Of a stretch of DNA of 64,000 nucleotides, positions 1 through 12,000 are shown piece by piece. This DNA is from Buddleja alternifolia (taxonomy: Eukaryota > Streptophyta > Magnoliopsida > Lamiales > Scrophulariaceae): NCBI GenBank assembly GCA_019426215.1, contig CM033405.1, positions 4,937,001 to 5,001,000 on the forward strand, read 5' to 3'. Position numbers and translations under genes: made by a program. The notes beneath the pieces were generated by a model, which saw only the letters and a list, made by a program, of their open reading frames with translations, did no database searches and was not told the origin of the DNA. The stretch's first letter is position 1. Every line of letters starts with the position of its first letter.

Positions 1-1421
1 TACATAACATAGCTGATCTTGCATTCAGTGCCCGTGAAATTTGTTATGCTGACCACCTCCACATTTTCCAATCCCAACTCACCCAAATTCCACTCTTGTA
101 CATGTTGACCAACATTTGTGGGATTGTTTACCATGATGTCACTCGCCTACAAAACAAGTAAAAAACAGAAACCATCTTATTTTTGCAATATCAGAATTGA
201 ATGTGTTAATTAACCATGTTATAATCAACAAATCATAAAACGTAAAATATTGCCACCAAATTAATTGAAAATGTTTCCAAGTTCGGACATCTACTAATCA
301 TCACCAGTGTCATTGCGAGATGCTCGGTCTTGTTCAAACATGTAATATTCAAGCTGAACATTTCGACAAAATAGTACGAGGACACACGGCGATGTAGACC
401 ATCAACGCTGGCTAAAATCTACCAAAGTACCAAAAATATAAATTCAAAAACAACTTCATAGATTTAATGCACACACAACAAGCCCTTATTGAAAAAATGA
501 TAGGTATACATGTCCCAAAACCATCGACACATGAGCGTCATCGGTGATGAATAATTCTTTCTCCATTTTAACAACCTCTCGATGGAAAAGGTTATCAGTG
601 CAATTTCTTTCAAAGTTAATAACATCACCATGTAATATCCATTGCAATGTACGAGCTCTAGACACATGCGTATGCCCTGACAGCCCCTGATTTTGTGTCG
701 TTAAAATAACCAACACCTCTACATTGGGGATACATAGGTTTACTTTGACATTGCTTTGGCCACGGTTGAATGCTAGTTTGAATATTTTCAAACCGGGCAA
801 ATAACCCGCAAATTCACTAAGATTTTCAAAATTGCAACTACATAATTGCAACTCCTCTAACATGGGAAACCATTTTCTAATCTTATTGCCGAACTGATTG
901 TCACTTATAACAACACGCTTCAATACTAATTTTTTCAAATTTGGCAACTTAATTCCATTCTCCCACATAACAATATAGTTAGGTAGTGATAATTTCAAAT
1001 CAACAACCGTATGGGAGAAAAATAGGCTGCTAGGGAGAGAGTTTAATAATCGACCGACTAATTTTAGTTTTTGAACCTGGTGATCAACACCAAATAACAC
1101 CCACTCTTCTCTAATCCGGTCCCCACCTCCCTCCTCCCCACCAAAATCAAATAAGAAAGTATGCACAACACTATTGTTATGTTGATCAACAGTGCGATTA
1201 ACAAAATTAGAAAAATCTAAGCCTCTATACCAATAATTATTATGAAGTAAAAAAGTCTCGTGATAGAAGTCAAGTTTAGGGATGGAGTACCAAAGATGTT
1301 GGAAATGTTTGGATACAAACCCCAACCTGGATTCCTCCACCATTGATAGCTTTGATAACCTATCCATAATGTGAAATATCACGTCGGGAGGTAGCGCGCT
1401 TAATCGATCTTCAATATCCAT
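1..1421 (-). CDS. F-box/LRR/FBD-type protein, partial (3' end beyond left edge)
   Basis: Likely substrate-receptor subunit of an SCF ubiquitin ligase. Exon 1 (about 1421 to 510) opens with an F-box (residues about 5-45: RLSALPPDVIFHIMDRLS, then SKHFQHLWYSIPKLDF) followed by degenerate leucine-rich repeats (LPNLKKLVLKRV, FPMLEELQLCSCNF). Exon 2 (about 418 to 242) joins in phase 0 and gives ILASVDGLHRRVSSYYFVEM and MISRCPNLETF. Exon 3 starts at 146 after a clean TTTTGTAG acceptor and encodes an FBD-like segment (WNLGELGLENVEVVSITNF) that continues off the window. The ATG at 1421 is the first Met and directly precedes the F-box. No stop interrupts the three exons, so the visible part looks functional. 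Plant F-box/FBD genes form a large, fast-evolving family, so the substrate cannot be named. The exon 1 donor (near 509) is the least certain border. Confidence 0.85.
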
Positions 1422-2389
1422 GTTAAAGTGTTATAGAGGTGAAAGATTGGTAGATTGAAAGATGATGGGTAAAAGGCACGTTTTGGATGTAAAATTTTCA
1501 AACTCTAATATTTTTCCATTTTCTTATTAGGCCTGCTTTGCTACTGAAAGTGTTTGGGAAGTTAGGATTTTATACACTCGGAGGAAAAATAGAGTCGCAG
1601 GTGCAGGTGAAAGAAGGAAGGAAGAAAGTGAAAGTGAAGAAGGCGAAAGTGTTTTTTTTTTAGAGGATAAATATGGAAGGGGAAAGGGCAGGTGATTAAT
1701 TAATCTCCCTTTTAACAGCTGTCAAAATGTTTAACTTACCCACTAATATGGTGGTGGGTGAAAGTGTGGTGATGAGTTTTTCAAACTTTCTCTCACCCCA
1801 ACCGAGGTGGTAACTTCCCCCCATTTATTATACCGTTTTGAATGACCTCTAGTATATGTAGTATAACTATTATACTACATATATTGAATAAATAGATTGG
1901 ATAGATGGGATTGAGAACCAACCACTTAGTGCATTAAATTCCATCTTAATTTTTTACCAACCACAAAATCCTTTCCACTAATGGTCACTATGTTTTTAAA
2001 TATTAAACCCTAACATTTTACAGTATATCCGACGTAATTCTAATTGTGAATTACAAGTTAAAAAATTTAGTAGAAAGCAATAAATTTTTAAGGAATATAC
2101 TAGTTAATTATACTGGGTACTAATCTGGACAATATATAGATAATACTTGTTATACTAATCTGGACAGTATACAGATAATACTTGTTATACTGTGTACCAC
2201 TATGCATAGTATATTTCATACCATATTCTGTTGGTGGTGTGTAAATATTAAAGTCCTAATTTTTACAAAATGAATGTAAGATATGTATTTAATGCCTTCA
2301 GTATTTGTTAGTAACTGTAAAGCTTGATTCTTTAAATATTTGTCAGACAAAAATATTTACAAGTTAAGAGCAATTTCATTGTTCATCAA
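1422..2389. other. Intergenic: F-box promoter side and AT-rich spacer
   Basis: No convincing gene. The first 250 bases lie upstream of the F-box start and hold purine-rich runs (GAAGGAAGGAAGAAAGTGAAAG near 1612) and a T9 tract. From about 2100 to 2230 a short phrase (CTAATCTGGACAATATATAGATAATACTTGTTATA) recurs twice with small changes. This resembles the AT-rich repeated spacer found in the pseudogene to the right, so part of this stretch may belong to the same decayed element. No terminal inverted repeats were found. Confidence 0.5.
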
Positions 2390-5300
2390 TCAATCAACTC
2401 TCATGTTCAAAATCTCCTTAACTACCCTTTGCCTAAAATACGACATGTGAACTTGCCTAAAACAAAGACCAATGTCGGCCGAACTACTACAAAAGTCGGC
2501 GTACTTGATCATGAACATTCCACAGTCGAGTTATTTTTTTGTCGAGGAAGGTTCGTGGTGTACTCGTGATTTCACAAACTCAAATCAATGGATTCTACGC
2601 TGTTGTGCTTCACCTCATCAACAAAATACATAGCTACAAATTTCAAAACTTCTTCATCTTGTCCACCATCAGAATCAAGATACTACAGCTTTTGTCCTTT
2701 TTGTTGATAATAGCTAAACACCAATGTGCGGGTTTGTGAATAAGCACAAAAAATTTGTCACAATCAAGGAGGTGATATCCCAGTTTGTTCAGGGTCGTCC
2801 ATTCCTTGACCAAATTGAAATCATATACACTATTACGAACCAGAATTGGATAAAAGAAAGTGCTAAAATAATGACACCTTAAAAACTTGGTTGGCTCCAT
2901 CCCCTCTCTTTCTTTCAACAATTGAAAATACATATAAATCACATCAGAGTTAAGCTAACCTCTTGCCCGCAAACACTGTAACTGTTCGCCGGTTATCTGA
3001 ATATTAGAGGGAGTGTGAGTGACCAACAATTTTTCAGAACTGCAAGAGTTCAAGGCTTCGGAAATAGCCTCTTTTTCTTCCGAAGTAAGAGACAGAAAAA
3101 AATCCCCAGCTATATCATTGTTCACCGGTTTTGTAACAGTATTTGGGCCCGACTCCCCTGGGGTTCATAAAAACACATTAAGCAAAAACATAAATTCACA
3201 CAGTACAATATTATGAAATATTGTATGCATATACAAAAACTAATACTAACAGAAATATTAATACTGAATTAAATTACTAATACTAATACTGTATACAAAC
3301 ACAGTATCCATAATACTATATACAAACACAGTCATCAAACCAAATCAACTAATAAAAACATTACACATAATGCCATATTACGTCTTGTGTACTTTCTTCT
3401 TCTTTGCATCCAGATTGGTAAATGGAGATTTTTGATACTTGGATTTCTTAGGCATCCTCTTCAAATAAAACTCAGATTCTTCTTGTATAACTACATTTAC
3501 TATGGGATCAGGACCTACATCCACTCCACCATCATTATAAAGGAACATAGCTAAACCATCAACATTATCCCAGTAGGTCCTTCAATTGCATCCCCACCAT
3601 GTCCTTCACCCGCATCCCCACCAAGTCCTCCATACTCATCCTCACCAAGTCCTTCATCCTCATCCTCACCAACAAATTCATCCTCATCCTCGCCAACAAA
3701 TTCATCCTTATCACCACCAACTCCTTCATCCTCACCAAGAACCTCATCATCATCATCATCATCATCATCCTCATCACCTCCAAACTTTGTTGAAAGGTCT
3801 TTTAACACACTTTCAACCTTTTCTAACCTTCCACTCATAGCAAGTGATAACAAATCAATCTTTTGTGATAACAAATCACCCTTGGCTATTAACTCACCAA
3901 GGACTTTTAGAACCGTATCATTGGTATTCATGGGAATTGATTAAACACAGGGAACACTGTCCCGTGTAGGTTTGGATGTACCACATTCAACACTTTCTTT
4001 TGGGGTCTTTTACCATCATCGATTATGGCTGCAATTTTAGTCACTGGAAGAAGGGAACGTTGAGATTCCAAATCTATTCGGAAAATATCATCAAATACAA
4101 TTCTACCTCCTTTCTCAAGTATTTCAGTCCATAATTTGGTGGTGGTGTCATTGACCGTGCTGTTGGTTTCATCAAAAGAAGCAAAGCTTTGCATGTGGTT
4201 TGTTTCCAGTTCCTCCGGCGTGGCCTCAAGTATGCTTTTAATATCCTAGCAAACAAATAAATAAATAAATATAATAGAATTAATAAAATTCCTTATAATA
4301 GGGGAAGATTGATACACAAATAACAAAATTTATAAGGTTTGAGGTTTTAACATTTAAAATTGGCAATGAAATACTAACGTGGGTGTTTCCTACCAACATA
4401 AGAATTTGAGACAAGGTGGGATATTGTTTCTTGTGAAGAAGTTTAGTGGTCCACTTGCACATTCTCGGCAATTGTTTGGGCATGTTCTCCCTCAAACGCC
4501 CAACCATTTGTGAGAGTGCGGGTATACACTCGAAAAGAAGAAGCTAACATAGGAACAAAAAAGATATTATCAAATATTCAAATAATAGTAAGTCGACAAT
4601 TAACAATGAAAGATAAAAACCAAATTTACCATAAGTGGGAGAACGAAACAACGAAAGTTGCACTGTGGATTTGCCGCAGCTAATTTCTTCTTCAGGTCCA
4701 AAGATTTCAATTCCTCCATCATAACAGAATAAGAAAGCCTACCCCATGGATAGGTTTTTGCAAACTCAAGGTCATCAACAATTGCAAAAAGACGCGAGTC
4801 TATTGGTGAATCATCATGTGGCAGGATAAAAAAATAGAAACCAACAAATATAATAACGCAAGCTTCAACTTGTCGGATGGAAGGATCTCTAATGCTTTGT
4901 CACTAGAACTAACCGCGGGCTTCTTCGCAGCCTTCTTTGAAGACTTTCGATGAGTACTAAAACGGACTACTTCTCCACAGATCACACGCTTCTTAAGTAG
5001 TTCCCCAATAATTTTAATTGTGGCTTTAGGGCTAAGGTATCTACGACTAAAACCATCATCCTCCACAACCTTTGAATCTTCCGGATACCGGGAGCAATTC
5101 AACCCACTCATAACTGCATGCTCCAACAAAGAGTAACGAATAGGTATGCCATTTATAACAAACCAGATTTTAGATTGGTTTGGAGACTCCACTATTCGGG
5201 TTAGAAGCATCCACAGAGGAGTTAAGACCACGTCCATGTCCGAATCATCGTCGAATAATGGGGCAAACTAAGAATTTTTAAACCACATTATACCATTGGG

Positions 5301-5855
5301 ATGATCACTTAAACAATCTTCAATATATTTAAGATCCTCTTCAATTTGCATTTGCTGCCAACTTTACACTTCAAGTTAAATTTATCGGGACTCAGTGTAA
5401 AAGTGGGCCGAGGGATGTCGTTTGCGTCGGAAACCTAAGACAAAATTCAATTGAACTACTTATAAGTACAAACTGATATAACCCTCTAAAATTATATACT
5501 TTCTAATTGGCCTGAAACAACAAGCTTCAACAAAGACATTTGTCAAATTTAACGACTAAACTTTTATACCATACAAAAAATCAAGTTTTTAGAGTGTTAA
5601 CCAACAAAAATTACCAACCATAAAACCTAAAACACATTAAATAAATACACCACACATAAACCGAAACAACTAAAAAAAATTACCAGTCATAAAACTTAAA
5701 ACACAGTAAATAAATACATCACACACAAACCAAAACCACTAAATATATAAATACTTCGAAGTTAGTTCACTTACAAGGGATGTGGAGGAAGCTTCAGGGC
5801 CCGCTGAAGCCACTTCACGGCGGTGTTTGGTACCCGATGAGGGGGAAGCAACCAT
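2390..5855 (-). pseudogene. DUF1985-Ulp1 (C48 cysteine protease) pseudogene, MULE-type cargo
   Basis: Exon 1 (5855 to 5775) starts MVASPSSGTKHRR and ends at a consensus GTAAGT donor. A DUF1985-like domain follows (about 5365 to 4640: IEDCLSDHPNGIMWFKNS, WFVINGIPIRYSLLEHAVMS, AKTYPWGRLSYSVMMEELKS). Further exons lie at about 4543-4394 (MVGRLRENMPKQLPRMCKW), 4246-3928 (ATPEELETNHMQSFASF), an acidic tandem-repeat stretch at 3931-3551 (EDEDEFVGEDEDE), and a C-terminal Ulp1 domain from about 3000 to 2390. Catalytic signatures are visible: His in HKPAHWCLAIINK (near 2725) and Cys in DCGMFMIKYADF (codon at 2524-2522). The gene is broken: TAG at 5270-5268 in the DUF1985 domain, a frameshift in a T run near 4830, TAG at 2957-2955 where the family has Trp (RG-W-LNSDV), and several more frame changes. 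DUF1985/Ulp1 genes are known passengers of plant Mutator-like elements; no element ends were recognised here. Confidence 0.8.
3586..3790 (-). repeat. Acidic-residue minisatellite inside the Ulp1 pseudogene
   Basis: The + strand reads as imperfect repeats of CATCCTCATCCTCACCAA-like units plus a CAT trinucleotide run (3747-3770). On the coding (-) strand it encodes Asp/Glu-rich repeats (DEFVGEDED, DDDDDDDD). Such linkers are common between the DUF1985 and protease parts of these proteins; repeat length changes may explain nearby frame loss. Confidence 0.7.
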
Positions 5856-6468
5856 TGATCGATATGGGGCTAGAAAATTAAAATAATTTCACAAAAACCC
5901 TAAATTTGCGAATACGGCTTCAAAATTCAAATTACCTTGCGGGAATGAAGAAGAGGTCGGAAGAGGATGTTTATGAACTAGATTTACTTGGCTTCTTTCC
6001 TCCGGTATACTGTAGCAATATCAGTCCGGTATGCTGCTACACTTCTGCCTCTGCCTGCTCTCGCTCGCTGCTGCTCTCTCGGCCTTTTCCCGTTGGGATT
6101 TCAATTTTTAATTTCATCCAAGTGTTAAATTGAAGAATATTCAAAATTTGTCAAAGCGTTTTTGCTCAGGGTTAGCATTTTTTTAAACTTATTTTGACTG
6201 AAAGGGCTAAAATGTAATTACATAATACATTACATCAAAATGGAAAAAAAAATAAGGAAGACAAGAAACGCTAAAACGTTTCTTCCTTTAGGTGGGGCTT
6301 TTATTGAGGGGTATTTTGGGCAATGGCCATCCAAACAGCCTCATAATAAAAAAAAGGTAAAGAAAAATCCCAGACATAAGGGGTCTAAATTTGCAACACC
6401 CCTGCAAATGGGGTCTAAAATTGCTAACTTTCCCTATATATCTGTGTGTGTGTGTATATATATATATA
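5856..6468. other. Spacer between the Ulp1 pseudogene and the Pack-MULE
   Basis: No gene recognised. It contains the short palindrome GAAACGCTAAAACGTTTC (6265-6282), a phrase GGGGTCTAAA repeated at 6379 and 6410 (ATAAGGGGTCTAAATTTGC / AAATGGGGTCTAAAATTGC), and a (TG)n(TA)n microsatellite at 6441-6468 that is the landing site of the next element. The repeated phrase could be a decayed transposon terminus, but no partner was found to the left. Confidence 0.4.
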
Positions 6469-6555
6469 GGGTCAAAATCTAATACACACCATATATTAGA
6501 TAAGATATAAGACCCAATCTACACCATTGGATCAATTAAATCCAACAGTCCAAAA
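6469..6555 (+). repeat. Outer type A inverted repeat, left copy
   Basis: Pairs with the inverted copy at about 17459-17545. The inner 60 bases (TTAGATAAGATATAAGACCC, ATTGGATCAATTAAATCC, AACAGTCCAA) match with few differences. Because the two outermost ends of the MULE pair are the same type, the whole 6469-17545 block is bounded like one composite element. Confidence 0.85.
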
Positions 6556-6786
6556 AGGAAGTAAAAAACAGGCGAAAAAATTGATTCCAATTGGATCAGG
6601 GGTATAATAGTCAAATTTACGTCATTATCCAGCATCTACAATCCAAAAAAAAGGGCACATAAATCTCCCTAAAATCTCTCAAATTGAAACGCACAAAATC
6701 TCCCCTACAATCTCTCAACAAAAAATTAATTACTTGAGGTTTTGAAACTTCAATTACACAGTTTTTTTGTTTCGTAATAATATTAC

Positions 6787-7020
6787 CGTTCCATCTGGAA
6801 ACTCAGCTCTATAAACAGAACCAAGGGATCCCTCTCCAATAAGGTTTTCTTCACTGAAGCTGTTTGTTGCTATTTGAATCTCTGATACTGTGTATGCTTT
6901 TGCACAAATTGGCATTTTACTCCTGGGGAGACTTTTTCTCCTCTATCATTTCATTGTTTTAGTCCGTATAGGAGGCAAACGGGATGGGGTAATCATTGGT
7001 GAAGAGTTGAATGGAGACAT
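6787..7020 (-). pseudogene. Captured STRUBBELIG-family (LRR-V) receptor kinase fragment
   Basis: On the minus strand, 6942 to 6787 reads RRKSLPRSKMPICAKAY then TVSEIQIATNSFSEENLIG and EGSLGSVYRAEFPDGT. This is the juxtamembrane region and glycine-rich loop (GEGSLGSVYRAEF) that opens the kinase domain of STRUBBELIG-receptor family proteins. It stops exactly at a GT donor (6786-6785, GGAACG|GTAATA), so a genomic copy with its intron start appears to have been captured. Upstream, about 7020 to 6950, reads SPFNSSPMITPSRLPPIRTK, fitting the same juxtamembrane region, followed by in-frame TGA and TAG codons. The rest of the kinase is missing, so no kinase activity is expected. A parent gene is not in the window. 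Reading as an SRF fragment is from motif memory, not a search. Confidence 0.75.
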
Positions 7021-7060
7021 ATGAGGGCTGTATAATGGTTTATAAGATTGTAACTGTATG

Positions 7061-7092
<32 letters not shown>

Positions 7093-7905
7093 ATTGGTTA
7101 TAATATACTGTATAACGTGTTATAATATACTGTATAGTGGTTTATAAGATATTGTATGATGGTTTGAAATCACTAATTGTATGTCACTAATCACATACTG
7201 CATCACCATTATATTTACTGTATATTTGTTTATTAGCTATTGTGTAATGGATTAGTTAGCTATTGTATAATGTTTATTAGCTATTATATTCACTGTGTAA
7301 TGAGTTATATGATACTGTATATTAGTTTATATGATACTGTATACTAAGTTATAAGATACTGTATAATGATTTATAAGATTGTAACTGTATGATGTATAAA
7401 CACACACTGTATAATGGATTATAACATACTGTATAGTTGTTTATAAGACACTGTATAATGGTTTGAAATCACTAATTGTATGTCACTAATCACACACTGA
7501 ATATCACCATTGTATTTACTGTATATTTGTTTATTAGCTATTGTATAATGGATTAATTAGTTATTGTATAATGTTTATTAGCTATTGTATAATGTTTATT
7601 TGCTATTGTATTCACTGTATAATGAGTTATATGATACTGTATACTGGGTTATAAGATACTATATAATGGTTTATAAGATTGTAACTGTATGATATATAAA
7701 CACACACTGTATAATGGGTTATAAGATACTGTATAATGTGCTATAACATACTGCATAATTGTTTATAAGATACTGTATAATGGTTTGAAATCACTAATTG
7801 TATGTCACTAATCACACACTGTATATCACCATTGTATTTACTGTATAATGGTTTATAAGTTACTGTATAATGGTTTAAAATCACTAATTGTGATGTATGT
7901 ATGTA
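7020..7905. repeat. Higher-order tandem repeats of an ACTGTATAATGGTTTATAAG motif
   Basis: The short motif (A)CTGTATAATGGTTTATAAGAT and variants recurs through the block. A longer unit of about 300 bases (CACTAATTGTATGTCACTAA ... TTTATTAGCTATTGTATAATG ... GAGTTATATGATACTGTATA) is seen at about 7174, 7472 and 7790. The same vocabulary on either strand (CATTATACAGTATRTTATA) fills introns and spacers of the adjacent autonomous MULE and the element at 20400, so it is a family hallmark rather than a local accident. Confidence 0.85.
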
Positions 7906-8379
7906 TACACAAGAGAATCAACAGAGAACGACGAACCATAGATAGATTGAGTGAATATATATACACAAAATCACGAAACAAGTGTTGTATGTACTACCTT
8001 TTCTCCACAGAATTTGCACCATAATATTCATTCTCTGATTCTGACCCTAAGCCATTTAATAGCACAGGTTTAGGACAATGAAAGATGTAGATGCACAGGC
8101 TTATGACAATTATGACTACTGTGTTGACGATGATGATGAATTGACCATGATGATGAATCGAACTTGATGATTAATTGAGTTTGATGATGAATAATGTAAA
8201 TATTTTACGTTCTATTAAATATATTGATGTGTTCTGTGAGCTGATCGAATTTTAATTGGAAAAAAAAAATGAATTGGAGAGAATAATCTGTTATGGCGCA
8301 ATAAGTGGAATTTGATTTTGATCCTACATGATATTTGCGTGAGTTTGTTACGTTCATTGACTAAAATGTCTGTGTCATC

Positions 8380-8645
8380 ATTAAAAAAAATTATACAATC
8401 TGAAAAATGGAGTTAAATCCGGACCTTAGGATCAAATAGTATCAATGGTATAGATCGAGTCTTATATCTTTGGTAATGAACCGGGATGTATTTGATCCAT
8501 ATATATATATATATATATATATAGGATATGGATCAAATACATCCCAATTCATTGGGTAAGATATAAGACCCAATCTACACCCTTGATACCATTTGATCCC
8601 AAGGTCCGGATTTAACTCCAATTTTCAGATTTTATAATTTTTTTT
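8380..8645. repeat. Head-to-head type B ends around an (AT)n core: long palindrome
   Basis: The left arm (8390-8499) is the reverse complement, with mismatches, of the right arm (8524-8640). Shared phrases include GAGTTAAATCCGGACCTTAG / AAGGTCCGGATTTAACTCC and GATGTATTTGATCCATA / TATGGATCAAATACATC. The arms are the abutting type B ends of MULE-1 and MULE-2, separated by about 24 bases of AT repeat. Such a palindrome can extrude as a hairpin and may be unstable on cloning or misassembled. Confidence 0.85.
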
Positions 8646-9030
8646 ATTGCTGTCAGGGGCATTTTAGGCATTAAATGATAACAAACACATGCAGTATCAA
8701 ATCAAATCCCCTATATTACGCGCCATAACCGAATTCAATATTTTCTTTCCATTTTCAGCTCGATCAGATCACAAATCATTCATTTTGACACCAGTATTCA
8801 TCATCAAACTCAATAAATCAGCAAAGATCGTTTCATCACAATCCATTTTGTCCATCAAGTTTCAATTCGATCAGATTAAAGCTCGTTTCATAGCAATCCA
8901 TTTCATTCAGTTCACGATTGATTCGAATCAATAAATTATGATCGTCAATTCATCATAAGCGTCAGTTCCTCGTTCATTAATTATCGTCATCGTCAGTTCC
9001 GTGTTTATCAACATCGTCAGTTTTGCGTTT

Positions 9031-12000
9031 ATGGATGAGATGGTTTTAGGTATTTTTTAATCATCATCATATCGATTTATGCGAAAAAATTGCGAAAGTT
9101 TGTGATATTATTGCAATTTTGTGATATATATCATATTATACACCATCGTCGATGATGTTTCATTATTATACACAATCGTCAGTTCCGCGTTTATGGACAT
9201 AATTTTGATATACATCATCATATACATTAATATACAGTTTGTGTAATGATGTTATACATTATGATTTTATTTAGAACTTATATTTATTGTATACATTTCA
9301 AGCAGTAAGTTAAATACATTATACAGCATCTTATATGACATTATACACTATATTATACACCACTATACAGTACATGTAGTGATGTTATACAGTATCTTAT
9401 TAACACAGCGTATGTTTATGATAGACTAAATAATCAAACATCATCACAGTTTTTTGATGTTTGATTATTATTAACAGGATCAGTAGTGTATAGCAATAAT
9501 GATGTTGAAAATCAATGTGTCGGATCTTCTTCGTCGTCTAATTCTATATCATCTCCGGGCGGTTCAAAATATTGGGAACCAGTGTATGCTACTGAGTTTA
9601 AACCTTGCATTGGTAAGGCATTTGAAAGCTTGAAGTTTGCATTTGAGTTTTACAAAAGCTATGCTCGGTTATGTGGTTTTGATGTACGCAAGTGTTCCCA
9701 AAAAACTCATAAGGATGATACGGTCATATCTAAACATTATGTATGTAGTCGTTCCGGTGTTTACAAAAACTGTGATGATGTTGGTAGGAAGAAGAAGTGT
9801 ATGATTGGTCGATGTGATTGCAACGCTAAGATTGTAGTGAGGTTTAGTGCTTCACAGGGATATGTTATAAAGAAATTTGTTGAGCGGCACAATCACGAGT
9901 TGGCGACCGACGAGGGGAAACAGTTTCTGAAAGTTAATCGAAATATTGATCCGTCCCAGATTATGTTCTACTTAAACGCATCAAAGGTGAATGTTTGCGC
10001 CGTTAAATCTCATTCATTCCTGAAGGAGATTGCAGGTGGGTTTAATAATGTTGGGTCGACTTCTACAGATTTCAAAAATGCAAAAAGGGATGTGAAGCAA
10101 TACGTCGGTGAGAACGATGGGGAGATGATTGTTAGGAAATTTATGAATTTGAAAAAAGCTTGTGAAGAATTTTTTTTTGATTATGCCATAGATGATGACG
10201 GTTGTATGAGTAAGTTGTTTTAGGCTGATCCGGTTGCAATAAGGAATTTTGAACTGTTTGGTGATGTTTGCTCGGTCGATGCAACATTTCGATCCAACAA
10301 GTAAGCACTCTTTTTTTAATGCATAATACATATTTTTTTCAATAGGTAATGAATATATGCTGTATAACACATTATCAGTTACTGTATTGTTATTCATTCA
10401 ATGAATGTATAATGAATCATTACTTAATGTATAGTTGATTTACAGTGTCTGTTTACCCTGTTAATAAATGTATAATGATTCATTAATTGACTATGTAATT
10501 CCTTTTCAGATATCAAATGAAATTTGTTCCTTTTTCTGGTTTAGATAACCACAAGAGAATAGTCACCTTTGGTGCTTCTCTAATCGCAAAAGAAGACATT
10601 GAGTCGTACACGTGGGTTTTTGAAGCTTTTACACGTGCAATGGGACGGGAACCAATCTATATTGTATCTGATCAATGTCCTGCTATGAAACAGGCTATTC
10701 CTAGTGTTTTTAAAAAGACCAGGCATCGTCTTTGCGCATGGCATATCATGAAGAAGTTCCCAACCAAGGTTCGTGTTTTTACTCGTTTTTGAATCCATAT
10801 TATGTGTCACATGTTATATTAATGTGTTACAATAGCATTTAACATATTGTAGTATGATATTGTATTTAGTGTACAGTACATTTTAATAAGATTTAAATAT
10901 ATAATGTATAATGTGTTGTACTAGATTGTATAATGATACTTTTAGGTAGTGTATATTACAATGTATTATGCTGTATAATATGTTTTGCATTTGATTGTTT
11001 TTTTCTCCAGATTTGACCACATACAGGTAAATATGCTGAAGTAGTGAGAAAGGTGAATAATTTTGTGTATAATGACGACATCACGCCACGTGAGTTTGAA
11101 GATGGTTGGAATGCTCTTATTTCAAAGTATGGGCTAAGCCATATTGAATGGCTTTTCTGAAATTTATGACAACAGACATTCGTGGGTATCCGCATATTAT
11201 CGAGATGTTTCGATGGGTGGGTTATTGAGGACTACATCGATTTCAGAGTCGGTTAATTCATTCTTTAATCAATTATATGTAAAGGGTGACACAATCATTG
11301 AGTTCTATAGTAGATTTGAAAGTGCTATGGACAGGCAAAGGAATACGAATGCAAGATTAAATCACGAGTCTTTGGTCTCTAAACCATCAGCCGAAACCCC
11401 TATGCCGATAGAGGAGGATGCTTCAGAGGTATATACACGCGCTGTTTTCTACGATGTACAAGTGGAGATCAAAAAATCTGCGTATCAAGTGATACTTCAA
11501 AGTCTAAATGTTGTTGATGGTGTGAAATTATTTGTCGTATTTGACTCCGACAACGAATCAAAGTTATATGAGGTATATCATTTTTTTATAGTGTATGTTA
11601 TTATTACATATGCTGTATATTATTAAAAAGTTAATGTATGTTACAGTTTGTTCATTGTATTTATGTTATAGGTGAAACATTTTGTATCGAACAATCAGGT
11701 TGATTGTTCTTGCCGATTGTTTTTTAGGCGGGGTATTTTGTGCAGACACATTTTCTTTGCATTCAACCAAAGCCGAATACTCAAATTGCCCGCCGAGTAT
11801 GTTCTGAATAGATGGAGAAAAAATTCAGAAATTATGGCTTCCGATATAATTAATAACCAAGTCAGACAATATCGCGTGATGACTGAGAAGAACACAAATG
11901 ATGTGAGTCAAATTTGGATTGACTTTCAATCATGTTTAAATCTTGCAGGTTTTAACAAAGAAAAATTCGACTACATAAAAAATCAATTGGTGGATATGAA

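Larger units (their letters stand above)
6469..8499. mobile_element. MULE-1: non-autonomous Pack-MULE, end types A (left) and B (right)
   Basis: The left end (type A) begins GGGTCAAAATCTAATACACA and contains TAGATAAGATATAAGACCC and ATTGGATCAATTAAATCC. It matches the left end of the element at 20400 for more than 150 bases. The right end (type B, read inward from 8499) is ATGGATCAAATACATCCC then TATAAGACTCGATCTATACC, matching the right end at 21642. The two ends share a core (AAGATATAAGACCCAATCTA) but differ outside it. Inside are a captured receptor-kinase fragment, a repeat block and no transposase. It sits in a TA microsatellite on both sides, so its target duplication cannot be delimited; the outermost GG of the right end is absent. 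Confidence 0.85.

Noticed and set aside
1480..6468. Terminal inverted repeats for the left DUF1985-Ulp1 element
   Set aside because: I compared 1480-2390 with 5856-6468 by eye and found no convincing inverted match or duplication.
10014..10397. 127-codon minus-strand frame over the transposase
   Set aside because: Antisense shadow of the FAR1-like exon, crossing an intron; no domain.
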